Under the pieces are notes generated by a model that saw only the letters and a program-made list of their open reading frames with translations, ran no database searches and was not told the DNA's origin. This document shows, in pieces, positions 1-8,561 of a DNA stretch of 64,000 bases. A program made the position numbers and the translations under genes. The DNA is from VRUE01 sp963753245 (GTDB lineage: Bacteria > Actinomycetota > Thermoleophilia > Solirubrobacterales > 70-9), in contig CAVWBK010000007.1 of assembly GCA_963753245.1 (NCBI GenBank), positions 186,001 to 250,000 on the forward strand, given 5' to 3'. How positions within the stretch are numbered: position 1 is the first letter of the stretch; every line of letters starts with the position of its first letter.

Positions 1-2
1 GC

Positions 3-182
3 AGCGAGGAGTTCACCGCCTCGGAGCTTGAGGACCCCGAGAAGCCGGCCCTGCTGCGCGCCTACCTGGCCAAGTGGAAGTGGGAGGTCGGCGCCTTTTT
101 CGGGGGAGTCGGGCCAGGGGCTCCCGAGGAGGACCTGCTGCGCATCGCCCCCGAGCACCCGGTTTTCCGAATCTCACTCTGA
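3..182 (+). CDS. C-terminal end of a deazaflavin-dependent nitroreductase-like protein (partial)
   Basis: Only the last 59 codons are in the window; the gene begins upstream. The frame ends in TGA at 180-182. The tail carries a tryptophan-rich helix (AYLAKWKWEVGAFF) and ends in APEHPVFRISL. This pattern is typical of the end of the actinobacterial nitroreductase-family, deazaflavin (F420)-dependent oxidoreductases (DUF385 type). Members are small split beta-barrel proteins that bind F420 or lipids. The substrate cannot be judged from the tail. No co-transcribed partner is visible, because the next 230 bases are non-coding and then an IS element begins. Confidence 0.6.
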   Translation, partial: SEEFTASELEDPEKPALLRAYLAKWKWEVGAFFGGVGPGAPEEDLLRIAPEHPVFRISL

Positions 183-416
183 GCGCCGGCCGGGTCCGCC
201 TCCGCGCCTGAGTCAACCCGCACCGTCATCCCGTCGATCGATCAGCTCGGCACTCTGGCCTAGTTCCCGTGCCCGCGCCGCGGGCCCACGCGGGCTGATG
301 AAAATCGGTAATCCTTAACGCTGTCGTCCGCGACGCCGAATTCTTCTTGGTGCCGTTGAGCCCGAGCCTAGTTTGGCGTGTGGGCCTCCCCGGATCTCCG
401 GACTGTTGCCTAACTT

Positions 417-1605
417 TTAACGCGTTGAAGCTTGCAGTTTGTGTTTGGTGGGGTCATAAGGCACTTCGTCTGCCAGCAGCGCCAGAGAACGCGCAGCCAG
501 GCGCGCCCCAGGACGCGGATTGCATGAGGGTGCTCGAGGCCACGAGCACGGGCGTGAGGTAGACCTTCCGCGCCCACGGATGGGTGTGGCGGGTGGAGTT
601 GGCGAGGCAGGCGACGGCGTCACGCAGGCGCTTGTCGCAGGCCCAGCGAAAGCCGGCGACCTTGCGCTTGCCCGACTCCCGCGCCACGGTGCTATGCGGC
701 GTCGGCGGCCAGCGCCTCCTGCGTCGGGTAGCGCCCGCGGTATCGCCGATCTCGGCCACCAGCCGCGCCGCCGTCACCACCGACTTGGGGTCTTTGAACA
801 GCGGCAGGAAGACCTGCCGTGGGGATGGGCACGGACCGCCCCGGCGATCTGGGAGGTGAGCTCGCGGATCTGCTCGACGATCGGCTTCAAGGCAGCGACC
901 AGGCCGAGCACCGCGCCCTGCGTGCCTCGGCCTCCAGGGCTCCGGCGCGACCGGCCGGCGCGGTGCGCAGCCGCTCCAGCAGCTCGGCGGCCGAGCGCCG
1001 TCCGCAGTAGCCATGACGGGCGAGGAAACCCGCCATGCGCTTCTCGCCAAGCCCCCGCGCATCCTCGGGGGCCGGGTAGCGCTCCAAAGGCCAGCCCGAT
1101 CGGGGAGTCGACGTCGGCGAAGACCTGCGCAGCGCCGGGCCAGAAGGCATCCAGCTGCGCCCGCAGCTCGTTGGCCAGTCTCACCCGGGCGCCGACCAGG
1201 TCTCGCGGGTGCGGGTCAGCGCCCGCAGCGCCTTGGTCTCGTCGGAGTTCGGCCGAAGGGCCCGATGGCGGTGGGAGTCGGTGCGCGCCAGCTCGGCCAA
1301 GACGAAGGCGTCGAAGCCATCGGACTTGCGCCGGCGGCCTCATAGCGAGGTCTGGTCGCCTTCAGCTTGTTCGGGTGGATCGGCAAGACGGTGAAACCGG
1401 CCTCCAGCAGGCGATCGACGAGCACTCCGTCGGTGCTCGATCGCCACCCTCACCACGCCGAGGGTCCGCATCCGGGCGATCAGCTCTTCGATGCCCACCT
1501 CGTCGTGGGCGAAGAACTCACCCTCCAGCTTCACCCACCCTCGTAGACCACGCAGAGCGCGTGCTCCTCGCTGGCCCAGTCGATGCCGGCGAATGCCTCA
1601 TCCAT
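417..1605 (-). pseudogene. IS110-family transposase remnant, multiply frameshifted
   Basis: The start codon position (ATG at 1603-1605) and the upstream GGAGGA ribosome-binding site are preserved relative to the intact homologue at 40105-41319. The coding sequence is split over at least three frames. The N-terminal third (with EGEFFAHDEVGIEELI) lies in one frame, the middle (ANELRAQLDAFWPGAAQVFADVD) in a second, and the C-terminal region (ESGKRKVAGFRWACDK, then DEVPYDPTKH) in others. Compared with copy B, the CGACCGGACGG stretch has lost bases, and CCCGTCGGG has become CCGTGGGG. It cannot make a functional transposase. The antisense strand happens to be open over much of this length and should not be called a gene. 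Confidence 0.85.
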
Positions 1606-1882
1606 CGTCTTCCTCCTCGGATCGCTTTCACTTGCGCCGGCCGGGAGGTACCGTTGCGGGTGCTCATAGTAGGGCGCTTGAGGACGCCACTTCCTGTGGC
1701 CGCTTCAGGTGCCTCCGACCGCCGGGAGACGCTGGTCTCATCGTGGCCCTCTGCGGGGCTAGCACTGAGGGCGTTCTCCCGACGGCGGTCGGCTTCTCTA
1801 TGTGTTCCCCCGGGATCTTCGACGGCCTCGCTTCGCTCGGCCTCCATATCTAGATCTCAGAAGAACAAGGGGAAGGTTCTCC
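417..1882 (-). mobile_element. Degenerate IS110-family element (copy A)
   Basis: The reverse complement matches the intact IS at 39827-41326 almost base for base, covering both the non-coding left end and the transposase. Scattered substitutions and single-base indels break the reading frame. The left end is sharp at 1882, because similarity to copy B stops just outside it apart from the 8 shared bases ATGAGCAC (1883-1890). The right end is less clear. Similarity weakens near position 440, after the codons for the DPTKH tail, then continues loosely to about 417. The element sits directly against a second, unrelated IS110-family element. Confidence 0.8.
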
Positions 1883-1962
1883 ATGAGCACGACTGTCAGA
1901 CTCGTCAGTTCTCTGAGGCCCCTGGGCGACGATTCCTGTCGATCGCGTTCAAGGAGGATCAG

Positions 1963-3195
1963 ATGGAGACGATCGTCGAGCGCCCCGCGGGGCTCGATGT
2001 CCACAAGGCGCAGGTGACCGCCTGCGTGCGCACGCCCAAAGAGGGCGGTGGCCGCGAGGAGCACGTCGCCGAGTTCTCGACCATGGTGTCGGGCCTTCTC
2101 ACCCTGCGCGACTGGCTCAGCGCCCATCAGGTCACCCAGGTGAGGATGGAGGCGACCGGGGTCTACTGGAAGCCGGTCTGGGCGGTGCTGGAGGACGAGT
2201 TCGAGTGCGTGCTCGTCAACGCCCGCCACGTCAAGCAGGTCCCCGGTCGCAAGACCGACGTCTCCGATGCCTCCTGGATCTGCCAGCTCGCCGAGGCGGG
2301 TCTCCTGCGGGCGAGCTTCGTGGCGCCCAAGCCGATCCGCGCCCTGCGCAACCTGACCCGCTACCGCAAGACCCAGATCCAGGAGCGCGCCCGCGAGGCC
2401 AACCGCCTCCACAAGGCGCTCGAGGACACCGGAATCAAGCTCGACTGTGTTGCCACTGACATCCTCGGCGCCTCCGGACGTCAGATGCTGGGCGCGCTGA
2501 TCGAAGGCACCACCGACCCCGAGGTCTTGGTCGAGCTCGCCAAGGGCCGTCTGCGGGCCAAGCTCCCGGCGCTCAAAGAGGCGCTGGAGGGCCGCTTCGA
2601 TCACCTGCACTCGGTCTGGATCGGGGCGATCCTTGCCCACGTCGACTTCCTCGATCAGCAGATCGCCGGCCTCAGCGAGGCGATCGAGGAGCAGATCGCC
2701 CCTTTCGCCTCAGCCGTTGAGCTCCTGCGCTCGATCCCCGGGGTTCAATGGCGCAGCGCGGAGACGATCGTCGCTGAGATCGGCACCGAGATGTCGGCCT
2801 TCCCCACCGCCAAGCACCTCGCCTCCTGGGCGGGGCAGTGTCCCGGCAACGACCGCTCGGCCGGGCGGCGCCGCTCGGGCAAGACCCGCAAGGGATCGAA
2901 GTGGCTGGACTGGGCGCTGGAGGAGGCGGCGCTGGAGGAGGTGCGCTCCAAGGACATCTACCTGGCCGCCCAATACAACCGTTTGCGACCCCGTCGCGGC
3001 CACAAGAAGGCGCTCGGCGCGGTCAAGCACTCGATCCTCTGCGCCGCCTGGCACATGCTCTCCACCGGGGAGTTCTACAACGACCTCGGAGGCGAGTACT
3101 TCCAGCATCGCGATCCCGAGCGGGTTGCCAAGCGCCTGGTTCGCCAGCTCGAGGCGCTCGGGCACAGCGTTACCCTGGAGGCGGTGGCGGCCTGA
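1963..3195 (+). CDS. IS110-family transposase (second, distinct element)
   Basis: A 410-residue DEDD transposase. The start is ATG 1963, preceded by AAGGAGG at 1951-1957; the frame is open further upstream only because it runs through the antisense of copy A. The N-terminal RuvC-like DEDD domain shows GLDVHK (Asp12), MEATGVYW (Glu63) and GRKTDVSDA (Asp99, Asp102). The C-terminal Transposase_20 domain shows IPGVQWRSAETIVAEIG, then a serine-containing SAGRRRSGK segment around residues 297-305. IS110 recombinases cut and join through this serine together with the DEDD residues, guided by an element-encoded RNA. Sequence similarity to copy A/B is low, so this is a separate lineage. The gene is full length and looks intact. 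Only about 70 bases lie between it and copy A. Confidence 0.88.
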   Translation: METIVERPAGLDVHKAQVTACVRTPKEGGGREEHVAEFSTMVSGLLTLRDWLSAHQVTQVRMEATGVYWKPVWAVLEDEFECVLVNARHVKQVPGRKTDVSDASWICQLAEAGLLRASFVAPKPIRALRNLTRYRKTQIQERAREANRLHKALEDTGIKLDCVATDILGASGRQMLGALIEGTTDPEVLVELAKGRLRAKLPALKEALEGRFDHLHSVWIGAILAHVDFLDQQIAGLSEAIEEQIAPFASAVELLRSIPGVQWRSAETIVAEIGTEMSAFPTAKHLASWAGQCPGNDRSAGRRRSGKTRKGSKWLDWALEEAALEEVRSKDIYLAAQYNRLRPRRGHKKALGAVKHSILCAAWHMLSTGEFYNDLGGEYFQHRDPERVAKRLVRQLEALGHSVTLEAVAA

Positions 3196-3517
3196 GGGCT
3201 ATTTTCCTTATCTGTCCAGGGACCCCACGTCAAGCGCGGTCAAGTTTGCAGCCAGTTTGAATCCGCTTCGCGGCGGCGAGTGTGCGCGGGGTGGGAAGTC
3301 GGTCGATCGAGGCGCGCGGACGCCCAGCCTTATCTCGGTCCACGACCCCGGTTGGCTCGGGGCCGGCGACATGATGGTTGATGGGGTGATCCCGCTTCGG
3401 GAAGCGTTGCGGCCGCTCGGTCTGTCAAGGCCGTCCACGTAGACGTGGCGGCAGGAAAATGCCGGGAGCCGGCCGCGGTAGGTCAGTTGATGTCGGGCGG
3501 TGGCGCGCATCGTCGTC
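3196..3517. other. Non-coding gap between two IS110-family transposase genes
   Basis: This 322-base stretch contains the 3' end of the element with the transposase at 1963-3195 and the 3' side of the element with the transposase at 3518-4537. No reading frame here has a recognisable product. The segment is GC-rich with short inverted repeats, for example ACGTGG around CCACGT near 3432-3450. In the IS1111 branch of IS110 elements, the guide RNA is encoded on the 3' side of the transposase, so this gap could encode one. I could not fix either element boundary, because no second copy is available in the window. Confidence 0.4.
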
Positions 3518-4537
3518 TCAGGCGGGTTGAAGCGCCTCCTCGCCCAACTCCCGCAGCGTGTGGTAGGAGCGCTTGAGCAGCTTGCGGGCGATCGCCAGGC
3601 AGGCGCGGTTGCCGCCCAGCCGCTCGGCGGCCTGCTCGTAGTAGTCGCGGTCAGGCGCGTCGGGACGGCGCGCCACCTGGGCGGCCTCATAGAGCGCCCA
3701 GCGCAGCGCCGGCGGGCCCTGGCGGGAGAGGTGGCCCGGTGCTCGACGGCGGTCGGACTCCGCGACCGTGATGTCCATCCCGGCGTAGCGCACTGCCCGC
3801 CGCGAGGATGAGAACCGCCGGGCGTCGCCGAGCTCGGCGAGGATCGTCACCGCGGTCAGCTCGCCAATCCCGTAATGGCCCATCAGCGCCCGGCAGCCGG
3901 CCTGGCGGCGGGCGTAGGCGCGCAGCTCTGCATCGAGCGGCCGCAGCTGCGCATTCAGGTGGTCGACCGTCGCCAGCGCCACGTCTATCTGGATACGCGC
4001 CGCTTCGGCCAGATTGAGGCCCTCGAGCCAGGCGCGGTTCTCGGCCGTGAGCAAGTTGCGCCGTTGGGGGGCGCCGTGGTGGTAGAGCTGGGCCTGGATG
4101 CGCTGCTGCCACTCGCCGCGCTGCTCGCTCAGAGTGTGACGCAGGCGGACCCTGGAGCGCAGCTCGAGGATGTGCTCCGGCGGTATCCACGACTCGGGCA
4201 AGCGCCCTTGCTGCAGCAATTCACGCAGATGGCGAGCGTCGGCGCGGTCGGACTTCGCCCGCTTCTTGGGGCCGCGCAGGCCGGCGGTCTCCGCCGGCTC
4301 GGCGAGGTGGGCGACGTGGCCGGCCGCCCGCAGCTCCTCGACCATGAAGCGCCAGCCCGTCGTCGCCTCGAGCGCCGCCTCCACCTGCATACCCTCGAAC
4401 TCCCCCAGGAAGCGGCGGAAGCTCAGGCGGTCGGCGGGGCGGATGCGTCGGCGGGAGATCTCGCCCGTGTCGGTGTTAAGCCACTCGGTGGTGATCTGGC
4501 CTCGGTGTTGGTCGAGTCCCATCATTACGATTGTCAT
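3518..4537 (-). CDS. IS110-family transposase (third, distinct element)
   Basis: A 339-residue transposase. I chose ATG at 4537 (MTIVMMGLDQHRG) over the longer reading from 4567, because GAGGAGG sits 5 bases upstream of it. The DEDD domain starts with MGLDQHRG (Asp9) and includes KSDRADARHL. The second domain contains GIGELTAVTILAELGD and RYAGMDITVAESDRRRAPGH, with the expected serine. It is clearly different from the two other IS110 proteins nearby, so three lineages have landed in 4.2 kb. About 320 bases lie 3' of it and about 100 bases 5', a layout more like the IS1111 subgroup. It appears intact. Confidence 0.87.
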   Translation of the reverse strand: MTIVMMGLDQHRGQITTEWLNTDTGEISRRRIRPADRLSFRRFLGEFEGMQVEAALEATTGWRFMVEELRAAGHVAHLAEPAETAGLRGPKKRAKSDRADARHLRELLQQGRLPESWIPPEHILELRSRVRLRHTLSEQRGEWQQRIQAQLYHHGAPQRRNLLTAENRAWLEGLNLAEAARIQIDVALATVDHLNAQLRPLDAELRAYARRQAGCRALMGHYGIGELTAVTILAELGDARRFSSSRRAVRYAGMDITVAESDRRRAPGHLSRQGPPALRWALYEAAQVARRPDAPDRDYYEQAAERLGGNRACLAIARKLLKRSYHTLRELGEEALQPA

Positions 4538-4644
4538 TGGGGCCTCCTCATGCTCCGTCATTGACATTCAGCGCGGTCCTTCCGCGCTTGAGCTGAGGAG
4601 GTCCTTACTCCTTGCCGGGGACGCCTATCTGGTCATGCCATCTG

Positions 4645-5079
4645 TCAGAAAGCACCGCTGGTGCCGGCTGCCCGCAGGGCGAGAAAGAGGATCACGCCGC
4701 AGCTAACGGCCATGATCCCCATCTCGCGGCGGATGATCGCGAGCGCCAGCTGCTCCTGCCCCTCGGTCGAGAGAGCCTCCATGTCAAGGTCGCGAACCTC
4801 GCGTTCGGCGGCGCCGATCCGCGCACCCTCGGCGAGGAAGGAGACGAGCAGGGGCAGGCAACCGTAGAGATAGTGGAGGTTTTCGCCAGGCTTGTGGCCG
4901 CCGAGGACCAGCAGGCCGCCGAGCACGGCCTCCAGGACGACCGAGAGCTGGGCGGCGCGCAGCAGGTACCAAAAGGGAACCGAGGGCCTGTCGCGGTACC
5001 AGGCGATTCCACCAAGTAGGCCCGCGATCAGGTTGAGCGCGATCAGCGCGCAGCCGACGACGAGGTGGACCGCAACCAT
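4645..5079 (-). CDS. Small four-helix membrane protein, function unknown
   Basis: A 144-residue protein starting at ATG 5079 with AGGAGG 8 bases upstream. Hydrophobic stretches fall at about residues 3-25 (VAVHLVVGCALIALNLIAGL), 38-62, 64-85 and 118-138, suggesting four membrane helices. A charged segment (residues 86-115, EGARIGAAEREVRDLD) lies between the last two. I do not recognise a named family. It is transcribed away from nuoA across a 100-base gap. A link to complex I is possible but only suggested by position. The third IS110 element inserted just past its stop codon. Confidence 0.7.
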   Translation of the reverse strand: MVAVHLVVGCALIALNLIAGLLGGIAWYRDRPSVPFWYLLRAAQLSVVLEAVLGGLLVLGGHKPGENLHYLYGCLPLLVSFLAEGARIGAAEREVRDLDMEALSTEGQEQLALAIIRREMGIMAVSCGVILFLALRAAGTSGAF

Positions 5080-5162
5080 CGTCCTATTTCCTCCTAGAAG
5101 GGTCGGGATTCCGCTTCCTGATGCGGAAAATCACTATGTAGCAACTTGTCACAAGGTGGGTG

Positions 5163-5168
5163 TATAAC
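5163..5168 (+). promoter_or_regulatory. Possible -10 box of the nuo operon
   Basis: TATAAC lies 11 bases before the GTG start of nuoA, in the only AT-richer patch of the 100-base divergent gap (5080-5179). No convincing -35 is present at the usual spacing: TTGTCA at 5146-5151 is only 11 bases away. There is also no Shine-Dalgarno sequence before nuoA. The likely transcript therefore has a very short or no leader. Confidence 0.35.
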
Positions 5169-5179
5169 GGGTCCTCCCA

Positions 5180-5557
5180 GTGCTGAAGGCCTACCTACCG
5201 ATACTCGTCTTCGCCTTCCTCGGCCTCGCCGTGGGCGGTGCCCTGGTGATGCTCAACCACGTGATCGGCCCGAAGCGCCCCAAGCGGGAGACGGTCGTAT
5301 CCAGGCGCCAGGACCAGCCCTACGAGTCGGGAATCCCGGTCGAGGCCTCCCACGACCTGCGCTTCGGGGTCAGCTTCTACCTAGTCGCGATGCTCTTCAT
5401 CCTCTTCGATATCGAGGTCGTCTTCCTCTATCCGGTCGGCGTGATCCTCAAGGGCGCCGATAGCGTCTTCGTGCTCGGCGAGCTGATCACCTTCGTCGCC
5501 TTGCTGATGGTTGCCTTCGTCTATGTCTGGAGAAAGGGTGCGTTGAATTGGAGGTAG
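5180..5557 (+). CDS. nuoA: NADH-quinone oxidoreductase subunit A
   Basis: A 125-residue membrane subunit of proton-pumping complex I, first gene of the operon. Three helices are visible at about residues 6-28, 67-90 and 97-118. Family hallmarks are the YESGIP motif in the loop after helix 1 and FDIEVVFLYP in helix 2. The loop helps seal the quinone site at the junction of the peripheral and membrane arms. Start is GTG at 5180; no ribosome-binding site precedes it. The stop overlaps the purine-rich GGAGG that serves nuoB. Confidence 0.93.
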   Translation: MLKAYLPILVFAFLGLAVGGALVMLNHVIGPKRPKRETVVSRRQDQPYESGIPVEASHDLRFGVSFYLVAMLFILFDIEVVFLYPVGVILKGADSVFVLGELITFVALLMVAFVYVWRKGALNWR

Positions 5558-5568
5558 AGCGTCGCACC

Positions 5569-6219
5569 ATGCGCGATCGCCAACTGCGCGCCCGGGACAT
5601 GTTGCGCGGCGACCTCGAGGGAGATGAGCTCGAGCGCTACGTCGAAGAGAAGGTCGTGATGACCAACTTCGACAAGCTGCTCAACTGGGGGCGCGCCAAC
5701 TCGTGCTTCCCGCTCACCTTCGGCCTCGCCTGCTGCGCGATCGAGGCCCCGATCGCGATCGTCGGAAGCCCGCGCTATGACCTGGCGCGCTTTGGCGCCG
5801 AGGCGCTGCGGGCCTCGCCCCGGCAGGCCGACCTGATCATCCTCTCGGGCCGTGTCTCGATCAAGATGGCACCGGTCGTTCGCCGCCTCTATGACCAGAT
5901 GCTCGAGCCCAAATGGGCGATCTCGATGGGCGCCTGCTCCTCCAGCGGCGGCATGTTCTCCAACTACGCGGTGGTCCAGGGTGCCGACAAGTTCATGCCG
6001 ATTGATCTCCATATCCCGGGCTGCCCGCCGCGGCCCGAGGCGGTCCTATACGGCTTCACCAAGCTGCAGCACAAGATCATGGGCAACCCGGATCAGGGCT
6101 GGCGCAGCCGCTATCAGGCGGCGGGAACAGAGGAGTGGGCGCGGGGCGGTCCGCGCAGCACCCCCAGCCCGGCGGCGGCTGAGGCATACGAGGCCGCCCG
6201 GGAGCTGGTCCGTGCCTGA
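5569..6219 (+). CDS. nuoB: NADH-quinone oxidoreductase subunit B
   Basis: A peripheral-arm subunit holding cluster N2, the last iron-sulfur centre before quinone. Ligand cysteines are visible in GLACCAIE (adjacent pair), GACSSSGGMF and IPGCPPRPE. I start at ATG 5569 (MRDRQLRARDM); GGAGG lies at 5549-5553. An in-frame TTG at 5548 would add seven residues and overlap nuoA, and cannot be excluded. The protein is about 216 residues. Its C-terminal extension after the conserved core (PRSTPSPAAAEAYEAARELVRA region) is longer than in E. coli NuoB and looks disordered. It overlaps nuoC by 8 bases. Confidence 0.93.
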   Translation: MRDRQLRARDMLRGDLEGDELERYVEEKVVMTNFDKLLNWGRANSCFPLTFGLACCAIEAPIAIVGSPRYDLARFGAEALRASPRQADLIILSGRVSIKMAPVVRRLYDQMLEPKWAISMGACSSSGGMFSNYAVVQGADKFMPIDLHIPGCPPRPEAVLYGFTKLQHKIMGNPDQGWRSRYQAAGTEEWARGGPRSTPSPAAAEAYEAARELVRA

Positions 6220-6733
6220 CGCACCCGGCCTGGAGTTGATCCGCGCGGAGATCGAGCAGGACCACCCCGGCGCGATCCTCGACACCACTTTCGATCGCGG
6301 CCAGCCGGCGCTGGTCATCGACCCGGCCCAGATCCTCGTGGTGCTGACCTGGCTGCGCGAGGCGCCCGGCCAGGGCTACCGCTTCCTCTCCAGCCTGCAC
6401 GCCGCTGATTACCTTCCCGCGGAGCCGCGCTTTGGAGTGCACTACGAGCTGCTCAACCGCGACCGAGTCGAGCGCCTCAGGGTGAAAGCGATGCTGGCTG
6501 AGTCCGCCAGCATCGATGAGCTGCCAGAAATCGATTCCTGCGTCGAGCTGTTCCCGACCGCTGAGTTCCAGGAGCGCGAGGTCTTTGATTTCTTTGGGAT
6601 CCGCTTCGCGGGCCATCCCGACATGACCCGCATCCTGCTCCCCGACGATTACGTCGGCTGGCCCCAGCGGCGCGATTTCCCAGTTGGTGGCGAGCCGGTG
6701 ACCTTCACCTACAACGAGCGCAACTATGGCTGA
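6212..6733 (+). CDS. nuoC: NADH-quinone oxidoreductase subunit C
   Basis: A 173-residue subunit of the peripheral arm, separate from NuoD (in E. coli the two are fused). Start is GTG 6212, inside the end of nuoB. The family signature is near the end: FQEREVFDFFGIRFAGHPD, followed by RILLPDDYVGWPQRRDFP. NuoC packs against NuoD and NuoB around the quinone pocket. The stop codon lies inside nuoD, an 8-base overlap that implies coupled translation. Confidence 0.92.
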   Translation: MPDAPGLELIRAEIEQDHPGAILDTTFDRGQPALVIDPAQILVVLTWLREAPGQGYRFLSSLHAADYLPAEPRFGVHYELLNRDRVERLRVKAMLAESASIDELPEIDSCVELFPTAEFQEREVFDFFGIRFAGHPDMTRILLPDDYVGWPQRRDFPVGGEPVTFTYNERNYG

Positions 6734-7925
6734 GCTGGCGAGCCTCAGCGAGCAGCGCACGACGGAGGTGATGACGGTCAACGTCGGGCCCCATCACCCC
6801 GCGACCCACGGCGTGCTGCGCCTGATCGTCGACCTCGAAGGCGAGGTGGTCAGGGACCTAAAGCCGGTGATCGGCTACGTCCACACGGGCATCGAAAAGT
6901 CCTGCGAGGACAAGAGCTACTGGAAGGTAATCCCCTTCGTCGAGCGCATGGACTACGTCTCCTACTTCTTCCAGATGGAGGCCTTCTGCGGCGCGGTCGA
7001 GCGGCTGGTCGACCTCGAGATCCCGGCGCGGGCCAAATATCTGCGCACGATCTTCCTCGAGTTGAACCGCATTCATTCCCATCTCGTCTGGCTGGGGACG
7101 ACAGCGCTTGATCTGGGCGCGGTCTCGATGCTCTGGTACTGCTTCCGTGAGCGCGACCGGATTCTCGACCTCTTCGAGATGGCGACCGGCCAACGGATGC
7201 ACACCCGCTACTTCCAGGTCGGCGGCGTGATCGAGGACATCCCGCTCGGCTTCGAGGGGAAGTTGCGCTCCTTCATCCATGACATGCCGATCCGGGTCGG
7301 CCAATACCAAGCCCTGCTTGACCGCAATGAGGTCTTCCTCTCGCGCACCAAGGGGGTCGGCATCGTGCCCCGCGAGCGGCTGCTGGAGCTCGGCGTCACC
7401 GGACCCCTGCTGCGCGCCGCCGGAGAGCCCTGGGACCTGCGCAAGGCCTTTGACTACCTCGCCTATCCGGAGTTCGAGTTCAAGATTCCGGTCGGGACCG
7501 TCGGCGACAACTACGACCGCTATCGGGTGCGGGTCGCGGAGATGATCGAGTCGACACGAATTATCGAGCAGGCGCTCGAGGGCCTGCCCGAGGGCCCCTT
7601 CATCGCCGATGACCGCAAGTATGTGCTGCCTCCGCGTTCAGAGCTGCCGACCTCGATGGAGTCGCTGATCCATCACTTCAAGCTCGTCACCGAGGGCTAC
7701 CGGGTGGCCCCCGGAGAGGTCTACTACGCGATCGAGAGCCCGCGCGGGGAGCTCGGCTGTTTTGTCCTCGCCGACGGCTCCTCCAAGCCGGCTCGCGTCC
7801 ATATCCGTGACCCCTCCTTCGTCAACCTGCAGTCGTTTCGCGACATGGCCACCGACAGCTATATCGCCGACATGATCGCCAGCCTCGGCATGCTCGACCC
7901 GATCCTCGGCGGGGTCGATCGATGA
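6726..7925 (+). CDS. nuoD: NADH-quinone oxidoreductase subunit D
   Basis: A 399-residue 49-kDa-type subunit, related to the large subunit of NiFe hydrogenases. It forms most of the quinone-binding cavity. Conserved segments are NVGPHHPATHGVLRL near residue 19 (the His-rich quinone-site loop), GYVHTGIEKSCE, ELNRIHSHLVWLG, and the C-terminal GGVDR end typical of the family. Start is ATG 6726. Length is normal for stand-alone NuoD. A 39-base gap to nuoE follows, the largest gap within the operon. Confidence 0.95.
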   Translation: MAELASLSEQRTTEVMTVNVGPHHPATHGVLRLIVDLEGEVVRDLKPVIGYVHTGIEKSCEDKSYWKVIPFVERMDYVSYFFQMEAFCGAVERLVDLEIPARAKYLRTIFLELNRIHSHLVWLGTTALDLGAVSMLWYCFRERDRILDLFEMATGQRMHTRYFQVGGVIEDIPLGFEGKLRSFIHDMPIRVGQYQALLDRNEVFLSRTKGVGIVPRERLLELGVTGPLLRAAGEPWDLRKAFDYLAYPEFEFKIPVGTVGDNYDRYRVRVAEMIESTRIIEQALEGLPEGPFIADDRKYVLPPRSELPTSMESLIHHFKLVTEGYRVAPGEVYYAIESPRGELGCFVLADGSSKPARVHIRDPSFVNLQSFRDMATDSYIADMIASLGMLDPILGGVDR

Positions 7926-7964
7926 GCGCGAGCATGGGCGGCTCTCCCGCGACCGAGGCCCACC

Positions 7965-8561
7965 TTGGCTGAGCTTCCAGTTGACGCCGCCCTGACCTCG
8001 GGGCGAGTTCCCGACCGCTCGCCCGAGGCCGTCCCCGAGCTCCACGAAGTCGGCTGCCCAGAGGAGCTGCACGAACACATCGTCGAGCTGATGGGCCGCT
8101 ATCCGGACCGCAAATCGGCCTCGATCCCGGCGCTTTGGGCCGTGCAGCGCCGCTACGGTTGGTGCACCCCAGAGGGAATTCGCCAGGCCGCCGCGGTGAT
8201 GCGCGTGACCCCGGCCTACCTGGAGTCGGTTGCGAGCTTCTATGACCTGCTGCATACCGATCCGGTCGGCAGCCACAAGGTCGCCGTCTGCACCAACATC
8301 AGTTGCTGGATGCGCGGTGGCGATCGGCTCCTCGATGCGTTCCGCGCCGCCGCCGAGGGTTCTGAGGACGTCTTTGTGACCGGCTTTGAGTGCCTGGGTG
8401 CCTGCGATATCGCCCCGATGGCCTCAATCGATGAGCGTTACTTCGGGCCCCTGGAGGAGTCCGAGGCGGCGACGGCGATCGAGCAACTGCTAGGCGGCAC
8501 CGAGCCGCTGCCCGCGAAGGCCCTCGAGCGGCGGCCGCTGGCCGGGGACGTCAATGCCTGA
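7965..8561 (+). CDS. nuoE: NADH-quinone oxidoreductase subunit E
   Basis: A 198-residue thioredoxin-fold [2Fe-2S] subunit of the NADH-input module. Ligands are seen in CTNISCWMRGG and in FECLGACDIAP. The helical domain contains RYGWCTPEGIRQAA, close to the family helix before the ferredoxin part. The start is TTG 7965; no better in-frame start with a ribosome-binding site exists after the nuoD stop. The N-terminal 30 residues are poorly conserved and acidic. It overlaps nuoF by 8 bases. Confidence 0.92.
   Translation: MAELPVDAALTSGRVPDRSPEAVPELHEVGCPEELHEHIVELMGRYPDRKSASIPALWAVQRRYGWCTPEGIRQAAAVMRVTPAYLESVASFYDLLHTDPVGSHKVAVCTNISCWMRGGDRLLDAFRAAAEGSEDVFVTGFECLGACDIAPMASIDERYFGPLEESEAATAIEQLLGGTEPLPAKALERRPLAGDVNA

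Noticed and set aside
520..3195. An 891-codon open frame covering the first two IS elements
   Set aside because: The first 480 codons are the antisense of the decayed IS110 transposase. The real gene is the last part from ATG 1963, which has a ribosome-binding site and the DEDD motifs.
5146..5168. TTGTCA / TATAAC as a standard nuo promoter
   Set aside because: The spacing is 11 bases, far below the 16-18 needed. Only the -10-like box is kept, with low confidence.
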